Origin: an uncultured Collinsella sp.
Lineage (GTDB): Bacteria > Actinomycetota > Coriobacteriia > Coriobacteriales > Coriobacteriaceae
Length of the DNA: 10,264 bases
NCBI GenBank assembly: GCA_900542315.1
Contig: UQMV01000055.1
Location: 1-10,264, forward strand
Reading direction: 5' to 3'
Positions 1 through 6,659 of this stretch are shown piece by piece. Under the pieces are notes generated by a model. It was not told the origin of the DNA and did no database searches. It saw nothing but the letters and a program-made list of their open reading frames with translations. The first letter of the stretch is position 1. Every line of letters begins with the position of its first letter. Position numbers and translations under genes: made by a program.

Positions 1-48
1 CGACCACCGAGATCTACACTCTTTCCCTACACGACGCTCTTCCGATCT
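1..48 (+). other. Illumina TruSeq P5-side adapter (contamination)
   Basis: The first 48 bases match, from memory, the Illumina TruSeq universal (P5-side) adapter minus its first ten or so bases. They begin CGACCACCGAGATCTACAC and end in CTCTTCCGATCT, the sequencing-primer end that is ligated to inserts. Genomic sequence begins at base 49, where a minus-strand HAD reading frame is interrupted in mid-gene. This is synthetic sequence left untrimmed before assembly, not part of the organism, and should be masked before annotation. Confidence 0.98.
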
Positions 49-723
49 GTTGCCCATGGCCACACTTGTGCCCACGGCGGCAAACATCGACAGGTCGTTC
101 TCGCCGTCGCCAAAGGCAATCGCCTCGCTCGCGTCGATACCAAGCCGCTCAAGCGTCGCCGCCACGCCCAGGTCCTTGCCGCCGTTAGCGGGAATAATGT
201 CGCAGAACAGGTCGCACCAGCGCGTGGTGAGCGAATGCGACACGGCGTCGGTCACGATATGTTCGTCGGCCGGGTCCACGAAGGCGCAGAACTGGTAGAC
301 CGGTGCGTCAAAGGCGTGCTCAAACGGCTCCTCGTGGTAGACGATTCCCGCGTTGCTGCCAGCCGTCACCACGCGCTCGGACAGGCGGTTCACAAACGAG
401 TTCTCGCCCTGCATGCACAGCGAGTCGTAACGCCCCTGCGCCACCTGGTCCACAATCACCGCGACGTCGTCCGGATCGATCGGGCAGCTGCGGTAAACCC
501 CCTCGGCATCAAAGCAGTGCTGGCCCGAAAGCGTAATGTACGCATCCCAGCCCAGGTCGAACAGCCAGTCCGGCATCTGGTAGGTCGGACGGCCCGTGGC
601 GATCACGCACGCGATCCCCTGCTCGTGAAAGCAGTCGAGCACCTGCTGCGCCGACGCCGGAATCCGGTGGGTCTTAAAGCTCAGCAGCGTGCCGTCGATA
701 TCGAAAAAAGCGGCTTTGATCAT
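49..723 (-). CDS. Cof-type HAD-IIB family phosphatase, 3' end missing
   Basis: This frame reads 225 residues from ATG at 723 down to base 49, where the adapter begins, so the C-terminus is lost. HAD motifs are in order: DIDGT at residues 8-12 (nucleophile D8, acid D10), the cap-domain-proximal ATGRP motif, a GGKD lysine motif, and GDGEND at 205-210 with the metal-binding aspartates. The large insertion between motifs II and III marks the C2 (IIB, Cof) cap class. These cytosolic enzymes dephosphorylate sugar phosphates, nucleotides or flavin precursors; the exact substrate cannot be read from sequence. Family members are usually about 260-270 residues, so roughly 40 are missing. The start lies six bases after the uup-like stop codon, and the AGGAG that could serve it is inside the end of that gene, so translational coupling is likely. 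Confidence 0.93.
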
Positions 724-729
724 CCTCGC

Positions 730-2589
730 CTACTCCTCGCCCTCGAGCTTTTCGCTCGCCTCGAGCCACGCCATCTCCAGCCCGTCCATGGCGGCGTGAG
801 CCTCGTCGATCTTTGCCTGCTGCTCGCCGAGCGCCGTGTAGTTGGTGGGATCGACCTGGGCCATCGCGGCCTCGGCCTCCTCAACGCGAGCGCGCTGCGT
901 CTCCATCTTGCGCTCGAGCGAGCTCACCTCGCGGCGGAGCTTCTGACGCTCGGCGTTGGACAGGCCGTTGGGCTGACCGCTCGACTTGGGCTTTTCGGCC
1001 GCAGCTGCCGCGGCACCGGTGTCGAACGTGCCGGTCTTGGCGCTCGGTGCGCCCACGGGCTCGCCCTCGGCGGTAGCGTTGCACAGGCGCAGGTACTGGT
1101 CGACGCCGCCGGGCATATGCGTCAGGTGGCCGTCGAGCAGCGCCCACTGCTGGTCGGTCACGCGCTCCATCAAGAAGCGGTCGTGCGTCACCAGAATCAA
1201 CGTGCCCGGCCAGCCGTCGAGCAGGTCCTCGACAATCGCCAGCATGTCGGTATCCAGGTCGTTGCCGGGCTCGTCCAGGATGAGCACGTTGGGCTCGTCC
1301 AGGATTGTCAGCAGCAGCGACAGGCGACGGCGCTGACCGCCCGAAAGATCGCCGATGCGACTCCAGAGCTGCTGCGTCGTAAAGCCCAGACGCTCGCAGA
1401 GCTTCTCGGGTGAAGTCTCCTTACCGTCGATGACGTAGTACTTCTTATAGTTGCTGAGCACCTCGCGGATCGTGTCACCCATGTAGGGTTCGAGCTCCTC
1501 GAGCTGCTGCGACAGCACGCCAAAGCGCACCGTCTGGCCAATCTTCACACGGCCGCGCATGGGTTCAATCTTGCCCTGGATCACATCGAGCAAGGTCGAC
1601 TTGCCGGCGCCGTTTTCGCCCAAAAGACCATAGCGGTCGCCCGCACCGATGAGCCAGGTCACGTCAGAGAGCACCTGCTTGGGCGCGCCATCGGTATCCG
1701 CATAGCCGGCGTCCACGTCGACCACATCGATAACCTGCTTGCCCAAGCGGCTCACGGCTAGGCGCTTGAGCTCCAGCTCGTCACGCACGGGAGGCACGTC
1801 GGCGATCAGCTCGCGAGCGGCATCAACGCGAAACTTGGGCTTGGTGGAACGCGCCTGGGCGCCGCGGCTCAGCCACGCGAGCTCCTTGCGCGCCATGTTG
1901 CGACGGCGCTCCTCGGTAACCGCGGCCATGCGGTCGCGCTCCACGCGCTGCAGGATGTATGCCGAATAGCCGCCCTCGAAGGGATCGACCTGGCCGTCGT
2001 GGACCTCCCACATGCTGGTGCAGACCTCGTCCAAGAACCAGCGGTCGTGCGTGACCACGAGCATGGCACCCTGGCCGCGCTGCCAGCGGGCCTTTAAGTG
2101 ACGCGCGAGCCAGTTGATGGTGCGCATATCCAGGTGGTTGGTGGGCTCGTCGAGCATGAGCACGTCGTAATCGCCGATCAGCAAGCGCGCGAGGTCCACG
2201 CGACGGCGCTGACCGCCCGAAAGCTCGCCCACCGTGCCCTCCCAGGGCACATCGCTGATGAGGCCGGCGAGGATCTGGCGCGTGCGGGGGCTCGACGCCC
2301 ACTCGTACTCGGGGGCGTCGCCCACAACGACATGATGCACGGTATCAGTATCGACCAGGTTGTCCTTTTGGCCGAGCAGACCGATCGTCGTGCCGCGGCG
2401 GTGCGTCACGCGTCCGTCATCGGGCTCCAGCGTGCCGGCGAGCACGCTCAGCAGCGTCGACTTGCCGTCGCCGTTTTTACCGACAATACCAATGCGGTCG
2501 CCCTCGCCCACGCCGAGCGTCACGCTATCGAAAATATGCTTGGTGGGAAACTCTAGGCTGACGGAATCGCATCCCAAAAGAATCGCCAT
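730..2589 (-). CDS. uup: ABC-F ATPase, Uup-like
   Basis: A 619-residue soluble protein with two ABC ATPase domains and no membrane segments, the ABC-F plan. Domain 1 has Walker A GKNGDGKST (37-45), signature LSGGQ (123-127) and DEPTNHLD (147-154). The linker (about 225-260) has the ARKELAWLSRGAQARSTK pattern close to Uup linkers. Domain 2 has GENGAGKST (324-332), LSGGQ (415-419) and DEPGNDLD (439-446). A charged coiled coil at about 545-615 matches the Uup C-terminal domain. ABC-F proteins bind the ribosomal E site and act on stalled or misfolded translation complexes; Uup is also linked to DNA and ribosome-assembly phenotypes. I chose ATG at 2589 because AAGGAG lies eight bases upstream; an open start at 2745 would run through the pst terminator. 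DEPGNDLD, with glycine where threonine is usual, is slightly unusual. A resistance-type ABC-F is less likely given the linker and tail. Confidence 0.93.
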   Translation of the reverse strand: MAILLGCDSVSLEFPTKHIFDSVTLGVGEGDRIGIVGKNGDGKSTLLSVLAGTLEPDDGRVTHRRGTTIGLLGQKDNLVDTDTVHHVVVGDAPEYEWASSPRTRQILAGLISDVPWEGTVGELSGGQRRRVDLARLLIGDYDVLMLDEPTNHLDMRTINWLARHLKARWQRGQGAMLVVTHDRWFLDEVCTSMWEVHDGQVDPFEGGYSAYILQRVERDRMAAVTEERRRNMARKELAWLSRGAQARSTKPKFRVDAARELIADVPPVRDELELKRLAVSRLGKQVIDVVDVDAGYADTDGAPKQVLSDVTWLIGAGDRYGLLGENGAGKSTLLDVIQGKIEPMRGRVKIGQTVRFGVLSQQLEELEPYMGDTIREVLSNYKKYYVIDGKETSPEKLCERLGFTTQQLWSRIGDLSGGQRRRLSLLLTILDEPNVLILDEPGNDLDTDMLAIVEDLLDGWPGTLILVTHDRFLMERVTDQQWALLDGHLTHMPGGVDQYLRLCNATAEGEPVGAPSAKTGTFDTGAAAAAAEKPKSSGQPNGLSNAERQKLRREVSSLERKMETQRARVEEAEAAMAQVDPTNYTALGEQQAKIDEAHAAMDGLEMAWLEASEKLEGEE

Positions 2590-2615
2590 ATGCCCTGCTC
2601 CTTCGTAGAAATTCA

Positions 2616-2653
2616 ACGTTGTCCATGATAGCAGCGAGCCCCACCCCAAACCA
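2616..2653 (-). promoter_or_regulatory. Candidate promoter for the uup-like gene
   Basis: On the minus strand a TATCAT box occupies 2630-2625. Seventeen bases further upstream is TGGTTT (2653-2648), a poor match to a -35 box. The predicted transcript would start near 2617, giving a leader of about 28 bases that contains the AAGGAG ribosome binding site. The -10 box is convincing by position; the -35 is not, and it overlaps the edge of the hairpin at 2651-2683. Confidence 0.35.
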
Positions 2654-2683
2654 CCACGAAGGCGCCTGTCCCCTTTGTGGCGG
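2651..2683. repeat. Imperfect inverted repeat, possible dispersed hairpin
   Basis: Arms CCACCACGAAGG (2651-2662) and CCTTTGTGGCGG (2672-2683) pair at 10 of 12 positions around a 9-base centre; some of the mismatches become G-U pairs in RNA. Read on the minus strand it contains AAAGGGGACAG. It sits between the pst terminator and the uup-like promoter. A GGGAC(A/T)G core also occurs in the hairpin after degV (10071-10133), which suggests a repeat family. Its copy number in the genome cannot be judged from one window. Confidence 0.55.
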
Positions 2684-2700
2684 TCGTTTCGGTCGCAGAG

Positions 2701-2739
2701 CAAAAAGGCGGGCCATCTCCCAAAAGAGATGACCCGCCT
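2701..2739 (-). terminator. Intrinsic terminator of the pst operon
   Basis: Arms AGGCGGG and CATCTC (2706-2719, with one unpaired position at 2713) pair with GAGATG and CCCGCCT (2726-2739) around a 6-base loop. On the minus strand the stem is followed by CCTTTTTGC, the expected U-tract. It lies 56 bases beyond the pstB stop codon and separates pst transcription from the uup-like gene. Confidence 0.85.
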
Positions 2740-2750
2740 CTCCAATCAGT

Positions 2751-2776
2751 CCCGCGGCAACCGTGGCCGCCGCGGG
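2751..2776 (-). other. Short GC hairpin after pstB
   Basis: CCCGCGGC (2751-2758) and GCCGCGGG (2769-2776) form an 8-bp perfect stem with a 10-base loop in the pstB 3' untranslated region, just before the terminator. It has no U-tract on the minus strand. It may stabilise the transcript end or be incidental GC-rich pairing. Confidence 0.4.
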
Positions 2777-2794
2777 CCTCAAGCATGTCCCGGA

Positions 2795-3667
2795 CTAGGA
2801 GAACATGCCGGTGAGGTAATCATTCAGCCGCTTATCCTTGGGCCGTTGGAAAATCTCGTCGGTCTCGTCGTACTCGACCATATCGCCCATGTAGAAGAAC
2901 GCCGTGCGGTTGGACACACGCGACGCCTGCTCCATGTTGTGCGTCACGATGACGATGGCGCGGTCGGCAACGATCGACGACATGAGGTCTTCGATCGCCA
3001 GCGTCGAGATGGGGTCGAGCGCCGAGCAGGGCTCGTCAAACAGGATCACGTCGGGGTTGAGCGCCAGCGTGCGCGCAATGCACAGACGCTGCTGCTGGCC
3101 GCCCGAAAGCGCATAGGCGCTCTTGTCGAGCTTGTCCTTGACCTCGTCCCAAAGCGCCGCGCCGCGCAGGCTTTCCTCGACCATGCGGTCGAGCTCGTCG
3201 CGGTCGGTGATGCCGTGGCGCTTAGGCGCAAACGTGATGTTGTCGCGAATGGACTTGCGGAACGGGTTGGGCTGCTGGAACACCATGCCAATGGAACGGC
3301 GCAGCTCGTAGGTGTTTTCGGTCTTGGTGTTCACGTTGCGCCCGCGATAGTTGATCTCGCCCTCCACGCGGCAGCCGCGAATCTCGCGATTCATGAGGTT
3401 GAGGCTACGCAAGAAGGTCGACTTACCGCAGCCCGAAGGCCCGATGAGCGCCGTGATCTCGCCCTTGTGAAAGTCGAGCGACGTGTCGTGCAGGGCATGG
3501 TGGTCGCCATAGTACACGTTGACGTCCTTGGTGGAGAGCACGACCTCGTCGCTCACGGCCTTGCCGCTCACGCGCACGCGCTTCTCGCTCTCCCCCACGC
3601 TCGACAGGAAGTCCTGGGTCTCGGACGATGCCGCTTCGGTTGCGGGCATTGCTTTCATCTCGCTCAT
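2795..3667 (-). CDS. pstB: Phosphate ABC transporter ATP-binding protein PstB
   Basis: A 290-residue cytoplasmic ATPase that powers high-affinity phosphate import through PstC and PstA. Motifs: Walker A GPSGCGKST (76-84), Q-loop in VFQQPNPF (Gln131), signature LSGGQQQR (187-194), Walker B VILFDEPCSALDP (207-219) and H-loop THN (His243). The VFQQPNPF, DEPCSALDP and DYLTGMF patterns are typical of PstB rather than other importers. The ATG overlaps the pstA stop by four bases (ATGA), with AAGGAAG upstream, so translation is coupled to pstA. The protein carries about 40 polar residues ahead of the ATPase fold, longer than the usual PstB of about 250 residues. An internal start is possible, but the overlap and ribosome site favour the long form. 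It is the last gene of the operon; no phoU follows. Confidence 0.97.
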   Translation of the reverse strand: MSEMKAMPATEAASSETQDFLSSVGESEKRVRVSGKAVSDEVVLSTKDVNVYYGDHHALHDTSLDFHKGEITALIGPSGCGKSTFLRSLNLMNREIRGCRVEGEINYRGRNVNTKTENTYELRRSIGMVFQQPNPFRKSIRDNITFAPKRHGITDRDELDRMVEESLRGAALWDEVKDKLDKSAYALSGGQQQRLCIARTLALNPDVILFDEPCSALDPISTLAIEDLMSSIVADRAIVIVTHNMEQASRVSNRTAFFYMGDMVEYDETDEIFQRPKDKRLNDYLTGMFS

Positions 3668-4590
3668 TCGGCCGTCATCTTCCTTGCCAGTTGCTTGCCC
3701 ACGATACGGGCGACTACGTTAAACAGCAGCACGCAAATCATCAGCAGCGCCGCGGTGCCCCAGACGATCTGCTGAGCCTCGGGGCTGCCCTCGCCGTAAA
3801 TCTTGTAAATATGCACGGCGAGCGACTCGCCGGGACGGAACACGTTCCAGGCGCAGGTGGGGCTCGACAGGTTAAAGCTCAAGAAGTTCAGGCGCACCGG
3901 CGAGCTCATGCCCGAGGTAAAGAGCAGTGCTGCGGCCTCGCCAAACACGCGGCCGGCCGAAAGCACGATGCCGGTCACGATGGCGGGCATGGCCTCGGGG
4001 ACCAGGATGTGCAGCGTAGCCTCCCAGCGAGTAAGGCCCATGGCCAGGCACGCATCGCGCTGGGCCTGCGGCACGTCCTCGAGCGCCTGTTGGATTACGC
4101 GCACCAGGATGGGGATGTTGAACATGGTGAGCGCAACGGCGCCGGAGATGATGGAGTACTTCCAGCCCAGCTGCACCGAGAACACCAGAAAGCCGAACAT
4201 GCCGACGACGATGGAAGGCAGCGAGGACAGCGTCTCGATGGCAGTGGAGGCAATGTCGCGAATGGGTCCGTCCGGCGCGTACTCGACCAGGAAGACCGCG
4301 CCGCCCAGGCTGATGGGCACCGAGATGACTAGGGTGATCAGCAGCAGATAGAACGAGTCGAACAGCTGGTAGAGCACGCCGCCCTGGGTTCCGTTGGCGC
4401 GCGACGGCTGCGTGAGAAAGCCCGGCTGGAACAGCGTCGAGATGCCCTCGAACAGAATATAGGCCACCATAGAGATGACGACGAGCATGACGATGGCGGC
4501 GATCGCCGTCAGCACGCCCGTGGCGATGCGGTCCTGCTTTTGGACGCGCCCGAGTCTCAGCTCATCGATATGAATGCGCGTGCTAGCCAC
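3664..4590 (-). CDS. pstA: Phosphate ABC transporter permease PstA
   Basis: A 308-residue inner-membrane protein, one of the two channel subunits for phosphate import. About six hydrophobic segments are visible (near 26-48, 75-102, 120-137, 141-164, 195-220 and 274-295). Family landmarks are ETLSSLPSIVVGMFGF before the third helix, and the cytoplasmic loop AMGLTRWEATLHILVPEAMP, the EAA-type loop that contacts PstB. RVFGEAAALLFTSG follows, corresponding to the GETAPLLFT region of PstA. The start is GTG at 4590, inside the end of pstC with an 8-base overlap; GGGGGCGAGGG just upstream can serve as the ribosome site. No ATG lies close enough to give a full first helix. The long periplasmic stretch between the last two helices (about 220-270) is usual for PstA. 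Confidence 0.95.
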   Translation of the reverse strand: MASTRIHIDELRLGRVQKQDRIATGVLTAIAAIVMLVVISMVAYILFEGISTLFQPGFLTQPSRANGTQGGVLYQLFDSFYLLLITLVISVPISLGGAVFLVEYAPDGPIRDIASTAIETLSSLPSIVVGMFGFLVFSVQLGWKYSIISGAVALTMFNIPILVRVIQQALEDVPQAQRDACLAMGLTRWEATLHILVPEAMPAIVTGIVLSAGRVFGEAAALLFTSGMSSPVRLNFLSFNLSSPTCAWNVFRPGESLAVHIYKIYGEGSPEAQQIVWGTAALLMICVLLFNVVARIVGKQLARKMTAE

Positions 4591-5491
4591 GAGCCCTCGC
4601 CCCCTTGCGGCCGATAAGGTGGATGATCAGGATGAAGATGAGGCTCATGCCCATCAGCAGCAGGCCGAGCGCCCACAGAACGTCGTCCTGGGCCGAGCCC
4701 TCGGCATAGACCGCCATAGACGTGGTGAGCGTGGTAGTAATGGTCGAGGCCGGCGACAGCAGCGACGTCGGCATGGCCTCGATGCCGCCGATAACCATGC
4801 GCACAGCGAGCGTCTCGCCAAAGGCGCGGGTCATACCGAGGATGACCGCGGTCATGAGCGACGGCATGGCGGACTTGAGCACCACGTGCCAGATGGTCTG
4901 CCAACGGGTGTAGCCCAGCGCGAGCGAGCCCTGACGGTAGCTGTCGGGCACGGCGCGCAGGCCATCGACCGAAAGGGTAGTCATCGTCGGCAGGATCATG
5001 ACGGCCAGCACGATGGCGCCGGGCAAGATGCCCAGGCCCGTGCTCACGTGGAAAACGCTCTTCATAAGGCCGACGACCACGTGAAAGCCGATCAGGCCAA
5101 AGACGACCGAGGGAATGCCGGTCAAAAGCTCAATAAGCGGCTGAAAGACCTTGGAGCCAAATTTGGGTTGGATATCGACCGCAAAGACGGCAGAGCCGAT
5201 GGCGATGGGCAGCGCGATAAGCGTGGAGAGCACCATGACCGCAAACGAGGTGACGATCAGGGGCAGGGCGCCGGTATAGGGCAGGCCGTTTTCGGCTGTG
5301 TTGGCCAGGTCCCACTTGGTGCCGGTGAAGAACTCGACGACCGAAACGCCGTCCTTGAGAAAAGCCGAGAGGCCCTTTTGGGCGACCATAAAGATGAGCG
5401 CGGCAACGACAAGCGTCACGAGCGCTACGCACGCGCCCGTGACGCCCAGGCCCACGTTCTCAAGGTCGCGCTTTGGCAGTTGCTTTGCCAT
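4583..5491 (-). CDS. pstC: Phosphate ABC transporter permease PstC
   Basis: A 302-residue inner-membrane protein that pairs with PstA to form the phosphate channel. Hydrophobic segments lie near 16-38, 76-102, 117-145, 150-172, 210-235 and 270-296. The conserved ELLTGIPSVVFGLIGF stretch precedes the third helix. The EAA-type loop reads ALGYTRWQTIWHVVLKSAMP, followed by GMTRAFGETLAVRMVIGG, the PstC form of the conserved GET region. ATG at 5491 is preceded by GGAAAGG at a suitable distance. The gene begins 24 bases after pstS and overlaps pstA by eight bases, so it is co-transcribed and probably translationally coupled. Its length is normal for the family, and nothing is missing. Confidence 0.96.
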   Translation of the reverse strand: MAKQLPKRDLENVGLGVTGACVALVTLVVAALIFMVAQKGLSAFLKDGVSVVEFFTGTKWDLANTAENGLPYTGALPLIVTSFAVMVLSTLIALPIAIGSAVFAVDIQPKFGSKVFQPLIELLTGIPSVVFGLIGFHVVVGLMKSVFHVSTGLGILPGAIVLAVMILPTMTTLSVDGLRAVPDSYRQGSLALGYTRWQTIWHVVLKSAMPSLMTAVILGMTRAFGETLAVRMVIGGIEAMPTSLLSPASTITTTLTTSMAVYAEGSAQDDVLWALGLLLMGMSLIFILIIHLIGRKGARARG

Positions 5492-5515
5492 TGCAAACCT
5501 TTCCGGGGCGATTAC

Positions 5516-6451
5516 TTATTTAGCGGAGACCTTGCCGCTGGCGTCCTTGACGACCTTCATGGCAGAGACGGGGATAAAGCCCTGCTCCTCGACGAGCTTG
5601 CCCTGGACGTCGTCGGAAAGCATGAACTCCAGGAAAGCCTTGGTGGCCTCGTCGGCGTCCTTTGCGCAGTACATGTGCTCGGTAGCCCAGATCTTGAAGG
5701 AGTCGTCGGTGACATTCTTGCTCTTGGGCTCGACGCCCTCGACCTTGATGGCGTTGAACTTGGAGTCATCGAAGTGCGAGAAGTCGAGGTAAGAGATGGC
5801 GTTGTCGGTGCTGCCCATCTGAGTCTGGACATCGCCGGACTTATCGAGCTCGGCATCGCCCTTAAAGTCGACGGCCTCGTCGCCAAAGACGGCGGCCTCG
5901 AAGGTGGCGCGGGTGCCGGAGCCGGCCTTGCGGTTGAGAACGACGATCTTGGCGTCGTCGCCGCCGACCTCCTTCCAGTTGGTAATCTGACCGGAGAAGA
6001 TACCCTTGAGCTGCTCGAGGGACAGGTCGTCGACCTTGACGTTCTTGGAGACGACGGGGCCCATGCCCACGACGGCGACCTCGTGGTCGACAAGGTTCTT
6101 GACCTGATCGGCCTCAAGCTTGGTCTCGGCGAAGACGTCGGAGTTACCGATGGTGACGGTGCCGGCGGCGACTGCGGTCAGACCCTTGCCCGAACCGTTG
6201 CCCGAGCCGGAGACGGAAACGTCCGGATTGGCGTCCATGAACTTCTCGGCAGCGGCCTCGACGAGAGCCTGGAACGAAGAGGCACCGTCATAGGTCACCT
6301 CGCCGGAGACGGACTCGGCAGCGGCGCTGCCCTTGTCGGCGGCGTTGGAAGCGCCTGCGCCGCCGCAACCAACGAGACCGAGACCGACGATGCTGGCAAG
6401 ACCACCAGCGAGGCCGAGGAACTGACGACGAGAATAAGCCTGATCGAGCAT
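5516..6451 (-). CDS. pstS: Phosphate-binding lipoprotein PstS
   Basis: A 311-residue substrate-binding protein that captures phosphate outside the membrane and delivers it to PstCA. The N-terminus carries a twin-arginine motif SRRQFLG (7-13), a hydrophobic stretch, then lipobox LVGC (26-29), so Cys29 should be lipidated after Tat-type export. The mature part shows the phosphate-binding fold: DGASSF near 55-60, SGSGNGSGKG (81-90), RKAGSGTR (174-181, a phosphate-contacting loop) and NAISYLDFS (217-225). I chose ATG at 6451 because AAAGGAAG lies just upstream. GTG at 6484 would add 11 residues, has no good ribosome site and would overlap a hairpin. It is first in the pst operon, 24 bases before pstC; expression is expected to respond to phosphate starvation in this family. 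Confidence 0.95.
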   Translation of the reverse strand: MLDQAYSRRQFLGLAGGLASIVGLGLVGCGGAGASNAADKGSAAAESVSGEVTYDGASSFQALVEAAAEKFMDANPDVSVSGSGNGSGKGLTAVAAGTVTIGNSDVFAETKLEADQVKNLVDHEVAVVGMGPVVSKNVKVDDLSLEQLKGIFSGQITNWKEVGGDDAKIVVLNRKAGSGTRATFEAAVFGDEAVDFKGDAELDKSGDVQTQMGSTDNAISYLDFSHFDDSKFNAIKVEGVEPKSKNVTDDSFKIWATEHMYCAKDADEATKAFLEFMLSDDVQGKLVEEQGFIPVSAMKVVKDASGKVSAK

Positions 6452-6476
6452 GATCTTCCTTTCATACATGCGACTC

Positions 6477-6493
6477 GCGGGCACCCTGCCCGC
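6477..6493 (-). promoter_or_regulatory. Hairpin in the pstS leader
   Basis: GCGGGCA (6477-6483) and TGCCCGC (6487-6493) form a perfect 7-bp stem with a 3-base loop. It lies about 25 bases ahead of the pstS start and just upstream of its ribosome binding site, so it would be in the mRNA leader. It may shield the transcript 5' end or be a short attenuator-like element; there is no U-tract long enough to call a terminator. Confidence 0.4.
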
Positions 6494-6542
6494 TTTGCTG
6501 TTTGGAAAGATACGGCCCCGATCGGGCGACGGCCGCGTTATC

Positions 6543-6580
6543 TGCGGTTTCTTACGGTCATTTGATAGACCCTTACCGCA
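6543..6580 (-). promoter_or_regulatory. Candidate operator/promoter region of pstS
   Basis: Nested inverted repeats TGCGGT (6543-6548)/ACCGCA (6575-6580) and GGTC (6556-6559)/GACC (6568-6571) lie about 90-130 bases upstream of the pstS ATG. CTTAC recurs at 6551 and 6572, a 21-base period close to two helical turns. Response regulators of the PhoB/PhoP type bind direct repeats upstream of pst genes, so this is the most likely place for such control. I could not match it to a known Pho box, and no convincing -35/-10 pair is visible. Confidence 0.25.
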
Positions 6581-6659
6581 AATGCGACTCGGCTTTACAA
6601 ACGAATAACAAACCCGCCGCCAAACATGGCCAGCCTTTTACACCAGAGGAAGGTAGTCA

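Noticed and set aside
235..1413. A 392-codon plus-strand frame opposite the HAD and uup-like genes.
   Set aside because: The minus strand carries unmistakable HAD and ABC motifs in the same interval; the plus-strand product shows none.
2590..2745. A 52-residue longer N-terminus for the uup-like protein.
   Set aside because: It would be translated through the pst terminator stem and a repeat-like hairpin, while ATG at 2589 has a good ribosome site and starts right at the conserved ABC domain.
6452..6484. A GTG start 11 residues upstream for PstS.
   Set aside because: It has no clear ribosome site and overlaps a leader hairpin; ATG at 6451 has AAAGGAAG and places the twin-arginine motif near the N-terminus as expected.
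4574..6565. A 663-codon open frame on the plus strand across pstC and pstS.
   Set aside because: It is antisense to two clearly recognisable genes. Long antisense frames arise in GC-rich coding DNA, and its product is low-complexity, rich in Asp, Gly and His, with no family pattern.
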